Shown here one piece after another: positions 12,582 through 23,936 of a stretch of 64,000 bases of DNA. A program made the position numbers and the translations under genes. The DNA lies in contig OX463778.1 in NCBI GenBank assembly GCA_949825025.1, positions 27,337,551-27,401,550 of the forward strand, read 5' to 3'. The stretch's first letter is position 1, and every line of letters begins with the position of its first letter. Below the pieces are notes generated by a model, which was not told where the DNA came from, searched no databases, and saw only the letters and a program-made list of their open reading frames with translations. This stretch comes from Siphlonurus alternatus (Eukaryota > Arthropoda > Insecta > Ephemeroptera > Siphlonuridae).

Positions 12582-14290
12582 CTAAAAAAAAAAAAAAAAG
12601 GGTCGACTTCCGTCGTATAGAGTTGAAAAAATGGTGAGAAAAAAAAACTAGCGAGGAGAGAAATACCCACATATCTTTTTTTTATACCGAGGATGAGAAG
12701 CGTTCTGATTTTTTTGTAACGATTTTACCCCTCCAGCAAGGTTGCCAAAGATAACATAATTTTATGTGACTCGAGCCGAGCATGATGTTTACAGTAAAAA
12801 TGTATAGTACAGTAAGTACACTATAAAGTAGAATTAAAAAAAAAAAAAACGCAAGTCCATGAAACTTTCATATTGTATTTTGTTATAATAACACGAGCTG
12901 GATTACTTCGACTGTAGAGGATCATAATCAAACAACAGACGAGTTACTCGCAGTATGGTCGACGCTCCAAACTACTTGCCCGGCGAAACTGAACCTTATG
13001 GCAGGATTGACAGGCGCGACATGCGTGTGTCTGTACATTGCCCCGAGGCTGACACGATTTCTTGCAGCCAAAACGAGATAACTCATTTGATTTAATTCTC
13101 TGAGGCATTTAATTGATTTTAACTAATCATTATATTTAGTAAAATTCAAAGCTTTGTCAGATATATTGAATGGTAAGATTTTTATTAGGTTGTAAATAAT
13201 TATAATTTATATCAAATGACTCGATGTATAACATTATAGGTTCTATAACATTCATTATAGCAAACAAAGATAATTTGAGTATAAAGCATTGAAAAAATAC
13301 GCGTTTTTGTACTCATTATAGTAATTGATAAGTATTATGCCATGTGGCCAAAGAAGTAAAAATAGTTTTGTATAGAAACTATATTTATACACATATAATT
13401 ATGAAATTAAATTATAATTATAGATATTACTCGCCGTAATTCATTTATGAAAAAAAAAAAAAACTTTTCTGCATGTAGTTAGACGGTTGAGCAGTATATA
13501 CGCGATGTATGTGTAAGTGCATGCCAGTTATTTATAGCATATTATTTATGCATATGATATAACTTCTGTGTGCAATTGAAACAAGTATATATATATTAAA
13601 ACAAAATTTACAAAATATATATTTACTCGTTATCATTGATAAAGGGATTAATCAATAGGAATAATGAGCAGTGTTGTATAGTGTCCTTTTCTGCGATCAT
13701 TTTTTTTTTTTTTTTTGAAAATGCATAACACGTAAGTGAGGTATAGGTAGAGGGGTAATTTGCAAACAAAATTTAATTAATATTTAATCACAAATTACAT
13801 TGGCATATTACAAAATAATTTATTTCCTCTCCGTGACTTTACATAACCACACTCATGCAGGCGAGATAGCAACGTGAAGTTATTGCAGTACGTCTGGTTG
13901 TCGAGGAAGGACAAAGGGCTGCTTGTGAGGCTCCAGCACAGCTGCAAACGACGATCTGTCTCGAAAGGCTTGGGATTTAGATTTTAGAGCACTTTATGGA
14001 CATTGTAAACAAAAGCAGTGGTTCACGAGGTTTGTTGTCAAGAGAAAAGTATCAATGCATCGCCTTGTACAAACAATTGGCCACATGACACATGAGCATA
14101 CTTGTGTTTATCGGTATATTAGTCATGTACTTTTATATAAAGTTTAATATCTCCATATTTCCATTAAAAATTATTAAAATTAACACGTTTGGATACGAAT
14201 TTCTGGTGCTCATTCTAATATATTATTACGTGACTGACAAGGTAAAAGGTAATCATACGATTTCCTCTACATTGTTTGGAACAATTTGAG

Positions 14291-14293
<3 letters not shown>

Positions 14294-14328
<35 letters not shown>
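14294..14328. repeat. (GA)n microsatellite
   Basis: About 17 tandem AG units, followed by a run of G. Confidence 0.92.
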
Positions 14329-14333
<5 letters not shown>

Positions 14334-14935
14334 ATAGAAACTTCCTTACGTTTACTTGAACTATATAACACGTAAAGCCACGAGAGAAAGAGGAGGAGTG
14401 GGGGGATTATTGATCGATTTTGAGCCGTGACTAGCCACCCCACCCTCCCTCCCCCGCCCTCTCTCACCTATAGTGGTCCCGCCCTGCCCTCACCCCGTTC
14501 CTCCCTCTTCACCCCTTCACCGCTGCTATAGCTTTTGAATTAATTATTGCAGTAAAAACACACCATAATATATATTTTATATCTTATATGGTGTTCAGAG
14601 CTAGAATTGTAAGATACTGAACCTGTACATTAATGAATTTATATATACGTTTTGTCTTAATATTAAAGGAACTTATCAGCACGTGGTATAAATTGTCACT
14701 TAGAAATTTAGCTATAATTATCTATTTTCCATATGACTAAATATATACTCAATATAGCATCCCCACGTGGCGATTTATAATTATTGTTATCACAAAATAC
14801 TGAGAAGCAACTAATATAATAGAGCTCACTTCCTGCACCAGTAAGTCGTTGATAACAGAGAAGTTGCTGCAGTAAGTGCAATCAATAAAATACCCATGTA
14901 TGTACTTACTATTATACTTTTCTTACACAAGTCAG

Positions 14936-14944
14936 AGATGGCGC
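14936..14944 (+). promoter_or_regulatory. CTCF-like insulator core (AGATGGCGC)
   Basis: AGATGGCGC fits the insect CTCF core AGRKGGCGC. It is two bases upstream of the ecdysone-type palindrome. The match is short, so binding is only a possibility. Confidence 0.35.
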
Positions 14945-14945
14945 G

Positions 14946-14958
14946 AGGTCAATGACCT
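14946..14958. promoter_or_regulatory. Perfect IR-1 ecdysone-response-type element
   Basis: AGGTCA-A-TGACCT is a perfect inverted repeat of the nuclear-receptor half site with a one-base spacer. That is the arrangement preferred by the EcR/USP heterodimer in arthropods. The flanking G and C extend the palindrome to 15 bases. Function is inferred from the motif alone. Confidence 0.55.
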
Positions 14959-15474
14959 CTTAACGGTGCTCAGATCACGCCAATTTATCAATTTCCGCAA
15001 AATTTGATCTCATTGATTTTATTTTAATTAAAAAATTACCATTCGTCATGTTTTATAATCAAATTACTATTAATAAAATGAATTTGTTTGACTGATGGTA
15101 AAAATTTTAGACCAAGCATCAATTACAAAAGTTCGCTTCAGAGAAAAAGAAATTACCTAGCTGGCAGTTATAATGTTTATTTGATTACCACAGAAAATTT
15201 CTCAGGCATATAAATTAATTTCATAATTTTATTGAATGTTTTTCTTGTTAATTGACTGTGTTACTGGGTGTTACTGCATATAAAGTTCAAACATAAATCA
15301 AAATAGCACGCATTTAATGTAGTCCTAAAATAAATTTGCATAATATCATTATAACACATCCAATCCTCCTTTCACTGGTAAGAGTTTCTTTATGTTGTTC
15401 AACATAAGTAATATACAACTTTTATTGATATAATATTTTTATAAAAGAAGACGAGTTACGTCTCCAATGTGTGA

Positions 15475-15640
15475 CAGAGGGTGCACGGTTGGTCAGCGGC
15501 CCCTCCTCGAAGTGCGCCGCGGAGCCAGCTGTGTCACCCCCCTCAGGTGTGACCTACGTGTCAACAGCCAATCAAAGCTCAAGACGCACTTGTAGCAACC
15601 AATCAAGCACCAGCTCATGCACAGACTGGTACGGTTCTTA
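15475..15640. promoter_or_regulatory. GC-rich patch with two CCAAT boxes
   Basis: About 165 bases of GC-rich sequence in AT-rich surroundings, with AGCCAATCAAAG and ACCAATCAAGC roughly 30 bases apart and AGGTGTGACCT upstream. Paired CCAAT boxes suggest NF-Y-type promoter or enhancer architecture. No TATA box or open frame is anchored to it. Confidence 0.4.
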
Positions 15641-16387
15641 CTTTTAGGTCACGACATCCAAGCATGAAGCTATTATTTTCGCTTCTCATTTTTTTTTTTT
15701 TTTATAAAGTATAAATAATATAATATTCATGTCAAGCTTTACTAAAGAAGGTCACCCACTCTAACAACCGTAAGTGGAATATATCCCAATGAATTAAATC
15801 AACTTTTTTTATTTATGAAATTTGTTACAAAATATTATAACTTTAGTAATTTTTTTTCTCTCTCTCAATGATTTACACGTTACACCTAACTGTTCTGTTC
15901 TTTTTCTTTTTTTTTTTTTTTTTTAATTAGTCCTTTATACCGTAAAATTTTTTGATCTTGAAGTAAGCATTTTTTTAAAAAAAATCTTAATGGATTTAAT
16001 TTTTTTTAGTGTTGCTTCAGATGGGGGAAATGTTTTGTTAAAATAATAATATATGAGTTACGGAAAGTGTATAAACGCAAATCCTTTCACTTTCCTTAGA
16101 TTTTATTTTCTGGAGAAAAAGAAGAAAGACAGTGTAAAAGAAAGGGCAGAGAGAGAAAGAGAGATTGATCTTTTGTATGTAGCCATTGAGAAGGCAGTAG
16201 CAGCAGGCATGCTGCGGTGGGTGGAGTAGAAAGACACATAATCCGGCGCTACTTCTCTCACTGCTGGATCAATAACAACACAGTCTGAGCTGCACGGCGC
16301 ACAACCCCCAATGCGCTAATCTTGCACTAGCAACACACTATTATATAATATTATATTACAGCCATATATAGTATACCTTCTTCGGTA

Positions 16388-16403
16388 CTCTCTCTCTCTC
16401 TCT
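16388..16403. repeat. (CT)8 microsatellite
   Basis: Short CT dinucleotide run in a pyrimidine-rich setting. Confidence 0.85.
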
Positions 16404-18065
16404 TTTTCTGCTCCCTCACAGCGGCATTCAGCATGATTCTCTCGTCGTGCTAACTTCAATTCACGCATACATGACTATATAGTCTGCGTGTATATTTATA
16501 CAAAGCTATATAGAGTGAGATAGTGTATAGAGAGAAGAAAAGACCAGTAAAACAAGCTTTTGCTTAACAACAGTCCAATAACCAGCTGCCTCGTTATAGT
16601 ACAATACCATGCAAGATTATATTGATATTATATATTTGAAATAATGTAATATTTAATATATAATCATATAATGTAGAGTTCCGATTTAATACCATGCATG
16701 CGTCTTTATATTTTAATCAGCAACAAATTATCTTATAAAAAGACTAAACTTGTTAAATTGCTGGCTTCGTAATTTGAATTTCATATATAATATTGGCATG
16801 CAATGACTGATTTTGACATCTTGCATTATATATATATTTGACTTCTTTCCTAGTTTCCCCTGACAAATGTTTACATAAAAAAATATTAAAATTTCATCTG
16901 CTAATATTAATTTATTGAAATTTAAATTTTAAAACTATAAGAAATCCGGGTTAGAACAAAAGGTTTGCCTTTAGGTATTAGTCCAAGGCTATATTGTGGA
17001 AGAATTGATTGAGAATTAATGAATTCAGTGACGTCGGTGATTATGTTGACGGTTTCGTCGCATGTGATCTGGCCGCCACTGCCGCGGAGAAAGTGCGATT
17101 ATAAAAAAAAAAAAAAACGAGGAGTCAGAAAATGTCAGCTGTGACAGCGGAGAGGACCTGTTTGTTCGCCTGCACTTTCCCCCGACTTCAACATGAGTAC
17201 TGGCCGAGAATCACCTCACTGACAAGCTGCAATTGTTATAACAAATACTTTGTACTTTGTCTTCATAAAAGTATTTATTTCATGTAAAGAAGGCTATATA
17301 ATTAATTTTAAGAACGTTGATATTTCCTGCATAAAAAAAGCAGATAATTCTATCCCGGCACATGAAACCAATGTTTTATGAGTTTGTCTTTTTAAACACC
17401 GATCACAATGTATGCAGACGAGATTGTATAATATACCCATGTATTTAATTCACTGTTTGTTTTCAGGTAAGCTGCTTGGCGCGCCGTGACGTTTGTATGG
17501 GAGTGAGCCGCCTCAAAGGTATTTAAGCGACGATAACCGAAACAATGCTCTCATTTCCGTTAATGGCGAGATGTAAGAGTGGAGGAGCTGAGTAAACACG
17601 TGACGTCCAAGACACAAACACGTTAATGGTAGCACTTTGAAGCCAGATTGTATAGCCATTAATATATTAAAGGTAGTGTAATATACTGTATGAAGATTAA
17701 AAGAGGAATAAGCGGGCATGCACTAATTTTGCTATAATGCTTAATTATATACCGCGCGTATAGATGTCTTGTCTTTACATAACATAAGAACACCGCCGGA
17801 ACAAGAGAAGTAGGGCGAACCCTTGATTAAAAACCATGCATATACTTTTTTTACGCCTCGGCTATCAGCGCATTTGCACGCCTTAATTAGTATATACCAT
17901 GAAATTGTGTCTTTTTTTGTGGCTAAAGAAATGACGTGGTGCCTAATGAGCCAATGTCTTTCTGTGGCTGCAGTTGTGCAGTTCACATTGCACCCTGAGC
18001 CAGTGAGTGAAGTTGACACCAAGCTCGTCACGAGCGGGCAGCCACGTTTGAGGCGTCGTATTTAA

Positions 18066-19719
18066 GGGCCCGATCTAGTAGAGGGAAAACACCTCACGCG
18101 GCAAAATGTAGGCAACCACGCGGTTTTTCAGCTTAAAAGGAAAAACCAGCTTCATCTGCTCCTCACCACATTTCTTCATTTATATATTTGGAAAGAAAAG
18201 TCACAGAAACGTGGGAAAAAAATGACTTTGGCCTATTTTTTAATGAAAAATTCAATTTAATGCAGCTCTAAACAATTAGATTGGTACTTTTTGCGTATAT
18301 GAGATGTTATTGATTGTGCGAATTTTGTATTCATAAACATGTCATTGTTGAGATGGGTAGCGTCCACTAAGCTGCTGGTATTGTTGTTTAGAGCACAATA
18401 GAGTGCTTCTGCACTTGCTGTTAGAGGAGGAGAAAGCCATAAAATGAACCGCTGTCAAACACGTTTATAATTTTGATTGTTTAATTCTCAATGCAAGAAA
18501 ATACTCTACCAGTGATCTGAGACTTTAGAGAATAATATTATTTATATATTTTTTATAGTTAGAAAAATGGAAATTTTCTCTATTGCGCCAAGTTTCTAAG
18601 ACAGTAAATTTTTTTGTGCATATGTTTATTGAAAATTAAATAAAAAAATATATACGATTATTACATCTTGTTAAAGTATAGTAAATGTCACAAAATGTGT
18701 TATTAAATTAATATTTTCATTTAATTAACAATCAAACAATATAAATAAAGGAAAGGTAAATTGGTTATTTTAAAAAAAGTGCAAATTAACAAATATACAT
18801 TTTCTCTCGATTTATTCATATTTACAATTTTCAGTGATAAATCACAAAAACAATTTTAATAAAATTTTAATTTTTTAAATTTTACATACAAGCATTGGAT
18901 CCAACCACCACATTAAAAATTGGGCAACAACCCTTCGCTTTTACAGCTGTATACATACGTCACTGATATCCATGTAGCCACCATACCATGGATACAGATT
19001 TGAAAGCTCAAAAAGTCATTTTATTTTTTTTTTATTCTAGGCAATAATGTACCTTCAGATGACCCTATACTGTATACTACAGCATAACAATATACTGAAT
19101 TCTCTTCAAAGTCAAGCTAGAAGCAAAGATAGAGCTTAGGAGCGAGACAATGATGGTAAAGCAAGATAAGGCTTGGGGAAGGGTTGACCGCGCGCAAGAG
19201 GACTGCAGGCTGGTGAATTCTTTTATTGTTCTCTTTCAGCTCTCTCTCCCTTTCTCTCTCTCTCGGCCGAGTCGGCCGCACTTGTATAATAGTTCAGTAT
19301 TTCGCATATTTCCGCAATTCCGCACGGCGCTGCATTCAGCGGTTTTAGGAACTAGATATTGCAAAAAAGTAGCTTTAGTCTATCAGTTCCAGTACATTTA
19401 ATTTTTTAAATTAACACATTCAGCACGCATCAAATGAAAGATGACAATTTTTTATAGGGGGCTGGACGATTTTCATTTATAAAATTCGTTTATTTTAAGT
19501 GTTATGATAAAGCAAAGTTGACACTCTTTTACCACTTTTAATTATTAATTAATAATTAATTGGTGGTACTTGTGTAAAAAAAAATCGACTGGCCCCCTAC
19601 ATACCAGTCTCTTCTCTTAAATAAATTTTTTTATTTTTTTTTTAAGCAAATATTGAACCTTACAGAACTGATGGAAAATGCTGTTTTTTCCTTATGGCCG
19701 TTTTTACTAGATCGGGCCC
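18066..19719. mobile_element. TTAA-flanked non-autonomous transposon, GGGCCCGATCTAGTA ends
   Basis: GGGCCCGATCTAGTA follows TTAA (18062-18065), and its inverse, TACTAGATCGGGCCC with one overlapping base, precedes TTAA (19720-19723). The 1,654-bp interior is AT-rich with GC patches at each end and has no transposase-like ORF. The 84-codon ORF at 19150-19401 has no recognisable domain. TTAA duplications are the hallmark of piggyBac-type elements, but piggyBac ends normally read CCC..GGG. A TA-duplicating element with AGGG..CCCT ends is an equally symmetrical reading. A small inverted repeat (19455-19599) is nested inside. Confidence 0.78.
19455..19599. repeat. Small inverted-repeat element with TAGGGGGC ends
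   Basis: TAGGGGGCTGGACGATTTT at the left matches the inverse of AAAATCGACTGGCCCCCTA at the right at 17 of 19 positions. The 145-bp unit has an AT palindrome (TTAATTATTAATTAA) at its centre. It may be a MITE nested in the surrounding TTAA-flanked element. No clear target duplication is seen. Confidence 0.7.
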
Positions 19720-19723
19720 TTAA

Positions 19724-22685
19724 TCAGTCGAGCTCGATACTTGACTCCAAACTGCCAGGAGGAATTTCCTCATGGGCTGGTGATCGTCTAGACATATAGG
19801 TACCACGTGGTCGTGACGTCACCAGGGTGAGAATCTAGTCCAGACAACTCCACTCATCGCTTCTGATCTAACACTGCATGAAAGGCCCTTTAAATTATTA
19901 TGTATAATTTATGAAATACGTCAAGCTCTTGGTATTATAATTATTAAATTTTTATAAGCATGATATTAACCGTGGTGCATGTAAGCGATGTGTCAACCTG
20001 ATTTAGACAGCGAGACGTCCCAGCTCACTAATTAACCTGCAGCATGGAAACATTCATTTAAATTACAAACATAATTAATTTTAAAAAAGATCAACAAGTT
20101 GTTGCTTATTTCATTCTTATTATTATTTTTTTTTTTTATTCACGAATGTTTAACATTTAATGCATATATTTTATACTATACATTTTCTAGAATGATGTTA
20201 ATTAATATTTTTTGTCTTAATCTATAAACAAAATACTTCCTTGTTTTTAATTAAGACGACACTTTTAATTGACATCCTCCATGGCACCAAGTCGCGGCAA
20301 CTTTTTTCAGCGAGCTACAAGAAAGTGCTCTTTTTTTTGTGGCCAGGAGGTTTCGTCACACCAATCTGTCCAGCTCGTCATCTGATGGCCTCCGTTTCCT
20401 ACTTACGGTCACTCTCCCCTCATCAAATCTCTATATCCTGCATGCTGCTGCTGCTGCACGCAATCTCGCACGAGTCATCACATGCATTTTCACGTTTGAA
20501 TTCTGTTTTGGATCGAATAATTTGAAATGTCATCAAATTTTTAATATACATTATCGCATGGTGCGCTAGTGAACACGCGGGAAGCGCTGTATGCGTCACT
20601 TTATAAGATTAATTCGACAGTCTATAGGTGTGAAAATTATCGTAAAATGCAACAAGCAAACTGCCAGGCATCAAATTTAATTCATTGCTGAGCATATTTT
20701 TACTTTGAGGTAGTAATGTTAAAATGCTCTTGAGGACAAGTGTTAATTACTGTATATCTAATTATCTACACATATTTTTATATGAATAGGTTCTTATACA
20801 TAATATTCTTATTACAGTGCGACAGTGTGATCATATCTTTTTACCTCTATTCTTATTCCAAAACTGCAAGCTTGAAAATGTTTAATCCGATATTATATAT
20901 ATAATAAAAGTGGAGAAGAGGTGTTAATTTTTTTTATAAATTTGAAGTGTCTTTTTTCACCAAAAAAAATAGAGGGGAACTTTTGGGTTTTCAATGAAAC
21001 TTGATAAATAAAATTAATTAGATATGTATTTAATATAACATTTTATGATAATTAGTTGTCATAGCTACATTAATTACTTATATTTATTATCATTTATATA
21101 TAAACATGTTAAATAAACATGATTATAATACATATAATTATGTATTTATATATTAAAGTTGATAAAGTGTTAAATAAATAAAAATGTTATTATTTATAAT
21201 AATGTGATGGATAAAAGGATTGTGTGCAGCAGTCAAAAGCTTTATGTACGAGTTGGTTTTCTATATAGAGGTTTGCTGGCTATCATCCATTGATTTGTTA
21301 GCCACTGGTGATGCGGTGTTGCCAGATATACCCCTCCATCTGTTTGTCCCCTCTATATCGCGATGTAAATATGCCACGATGACTGCCTACTACTACTACA
21401 TTATTAGCACGTCAAACTATATTATAAGCTCTACTAATTTTTAATACTAATAATTATTTGTAACTACTTTTATTATATTAACTTTTGTGATGGTTACATT
21501 AAGGCTAATCTTTGGTGTATTAAAATGATGCTTTAGCTGCAACGTTTAAAAAATTTGCATTTCTTTTTATGTCCACTTAAAATATAATGAATTTTTAAAG
21601 CATAATAATGTAATCGTTAAATAAAAAAATAGACATCAAATCTGACACTTGACTTGGCTTGGTATGAATGGATATGATACTTTATCAATTTTAGAATCTG
21701 CTTCTGTATCATATGCCTTGGGTCATTTTTTATAGCTTCAATACGATACTGCGATCTGAATCATATCTCCATAATAATAACTTGTCTTCGTCCCATAATC
21801 ATATCCAATTGGACTGCATGGGATAATATTATGTTAGTAATAAATCTATAGTCTAAATAAACACGTGTGGAAATAATTGGATTGTGATCCTAAACTTTAT
21901 AACAAAATGTAGTTATTAAGTTGTTTCAGGTCCATCAACTTTGATTCACTCAAAATATTGATCTAAAACTGGATGGCCAAACGCCTGGCTATATAGACTA
22001 TACTTCGAACACGTCTGTAATGCGGGATTGCATACTCTGCGGTAAACAGGGGACGCACTTTTTTTTTCGAGCAATAAATAACCTACAATCCCTCATTCCA
22101 ATCTCTTTTTTCCCCTCATTTTCTCAATCACCCCTCCTTACTCTCTTGTCTTTTAGGGGTCGTTTTACTACGGCAGATGTATCAGGGGTGAAAAAACGGA
22201 GGGGAGGGGAATCCTTACATACAACACCCTTGCTGTCCCCCCCTCCACCTCGCGGCTAGATGGCGACACGTGCGCTGCTGCATGGAACTCCTGCTCTGTT
22301 ATATACCTGGTGGCTGGGGGGATCTAACGTATCAGCTACTTTATAACGATGTAACCCCCTAGATCCAATGACGTATCAGCATTGAGGAGAAGAAGTAGTC
22401 TCTTTATTAGCATCAACACCCAGTAATTGTAGCAAACAGGCAACAACAATTCATCTGATGCTTTGCTTGGATTATAACGTTATCAAAACATCGCTTATAA
22501 ACGTCACTTATGTTATAATGTAAAAAAATATATTTTAATTTTCTTCTTTTACATTATGTTAATAATGAACAACAATAATTATATGGTGTGAATTCTCACG
22601 ATTATCTCTCTTTTTATGACTCGGGTCATACAAGAAGAGATTTGCATCTAATTATGCACCAAAGAGAATAAAACAAATGTAGCAC
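19724..22685. other. Non-coding stretch with GC-rich patches
   Basis: No supported gene. Patches lie at about 19725-19870 (ACCACGTGGT followed by GTGACGTCAC at 19813-19822), 20270-20500 (CTG run near 20440) and 22130-22400 (a polypyrimidine-rich ORF, then CTAGATGGCGACACGTG and two ACGTATCAGC words). The stretch between about 20600 and 22000 is very AT-rich and featureless. Confidence 0.5.
19813..19822. promoter_or_regulatory. Full CRE palindrome GTGACGTCAC
   Basis: A ten-base palindrome lying ten bases after an ACCACGTGGT palindrome, so an E-box and a CRE sit side by side within about 20 bases. Confidence 0.55.
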
Positions 22686-22689
22686 TTAA

Positions 22690-23036
22690 GGGTAAGGTAA
22701 CGCCACCAATGTTAAAAAAAATCCCTCTCACAAAAATTCTGAAAAAAATTTAAAATGTTCTCCTCTACACCCCCTATCAGTAGCTAAAATATCAGGTATA
22801 CAAATACGATCTAGTTTTTGAGTTATGAATTTTTAAAGTTGACCAATTTAACATGGGAGTTTCATTTCTCCATGTTAAAGTAGTCAACTTTAAAAATTTA
22901 TAGCTCAAAAACTAGATCGTATTTGTATACCTGATATTTTAGGTACTGATAGGGGGTATAGAGGAGAACATTTTAAATTTTTTTCAGAATTTTTGTGAGA
23001 GGGATTTTTTTTAACATTGGTGGCGTTACCTTACCC
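22690..23036. mobile_element. Near-perfect palindromic MITE with TTAA duplication
   Basis: The element begins GGGTAAGGTAACGCCACC, ends with its inverse, and is flanked by TTAA at 22686-22689 and 23037-23040. The two arms are about 165 bases each with only a few differences, and the loop is about a dozen bases between TTTAACATGG and CCATGTTAAA. There is no coding capacity. Such low arm divergence implies recent insertion or recent conversion between arms. Transcribed through, it would give a long double-stranded hairpin. Confidence 0.92.
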
Positions 23037-23313
23037 TTAAATTGCTTTAAAAATTTCTTGCTGGAAGTGCAATAAACTATCGGATGGTGATACACGTCAG
23101 TTATTTAAATAATCGAGTAATATTTGATTTAATAAACTATCTGTCTGTTGAAGCCAAGAGAGTATTTCCAACAGTCAACAAGTTTGAAATTGACGTGAGC
23201 AGAAATGGCTTTTAATTTTCATTACTTTGAATGATGTGATACGCGCTATCAACCTCAGTCTAGTTAGCAGCACAAGCCGTCAGAGTGCATGCAGTGATAA
23301 GATCGGCCTGTCG

Positions 23314-23320
23314 TATAAAA
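23314..23320 (+). promoter_or_regulatory. Candidate TATA box in a promoter-like patch
   Basis: TATAAAA sits in a GC-rich patch. A GATA site (GTGATAAG, about 20 bases upstream) precedes it, and an initiator-like GCAGATTAC lies about 33 bases downstream. A short frame starts at 23342 (22 codons, MCRLLVLHCRTKINF...). This is a plausible core promoter, but TATA-like words are common in AT-rich DNA. Confidence 0.3.
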
Positions 23321-23926
23321 GCTAGCGGTCACAGCAGTCGCGATGTGCAGATTACTGGTGCTGCATTGCCGCACGAAGATTAATTTCAAGATACCACTTT
23401 CACAACACGTTTAATGTCAATAAATTATACCTGATTGTTTTGTAGCGAATTATGCACCAAATCGCTCGAATGTTCTTATGTTTCAATAGGTCAATTTCAG
23501 CAGCATGACAATAAACTCTGCTCTGCATATTAAATATACGAAACTTTTTAATAATGCAAATTATACTTGAGTTTAATAAAGTGTGACGTATTAAGTATTT
23601 AAATATTATATTTTTATTATTATTAGCCATTAAGTAGTATATATTGAAATGACAGTTTTAGGAAGATGATAATAATAAGTGCGTGTAACCGTAGTTTATT
23701 TTTTTCTCCCCTCTAAATAATATCTTTTGTAATAAATTTACAGTGTTGCCAATTTTATAGTTCCTCCTCTTTTGTTAAAAAAGAAAATACATGAACTGTA
23801 ACCCATATCACACTGTAAGACTCTTCTTCCTTCTCCCTCTTTCTTGATGCAGCAATATACTCTCAGCTCGTCAGTCAACTCCTCCTCGTGAAGGGAGTTC
23901 TTGACACAGAAGGATGTGTTTGTGAA

Positions 23927-23936
23927 GTGACGTCAT
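23927..23936. promoter_or_regulatory. Full CRE-type site (GTGACGTCAT)
   Basis: Contains TGACGTCA, in a moderately GC-rich stretch upstream of a short ORF. Same extended form as the site at 10152-10161. Confidence 0.5.

Larger units (their letters stand above)
12582..18061. other. Non-coding stretch with microsatellites and regulatory-looking patches
   Basis: No supported gene. Notable contents: GA microsatellite (14294-14328) beside a purine/pyrimidine-biased GC patch (14390-14525); the EcRE-type palindrome (14946-14958); a GC-rich patch with two CCAATCA boxes (15470-15640); AG/CT-rich sequence with CTG words (16130-16440); and GC patches at about 17020-17200, 17465-17620 and 17930-18060. 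Poly-A/T runs are frequent. ORFs overlapping the patches (17823-18065 and its antisense) have no splice or homology support. Confidence 0.5.

Noticed and set aside
17460..17480. Adjacent acceptor and donor (TTTTCAG|GTAAGC)
   Set aside because: The two signals abut with no exon between them. It could be a recursive-splicing site, but nothing else supports it.
20706..20722. let-7-like word TGAGGTAGTA
   Set aside because: Only the first ten bases match let-7. The rest differs, no proper hairpin partner is found, and the usual miR-100 and miR-125 neighbours are absent.
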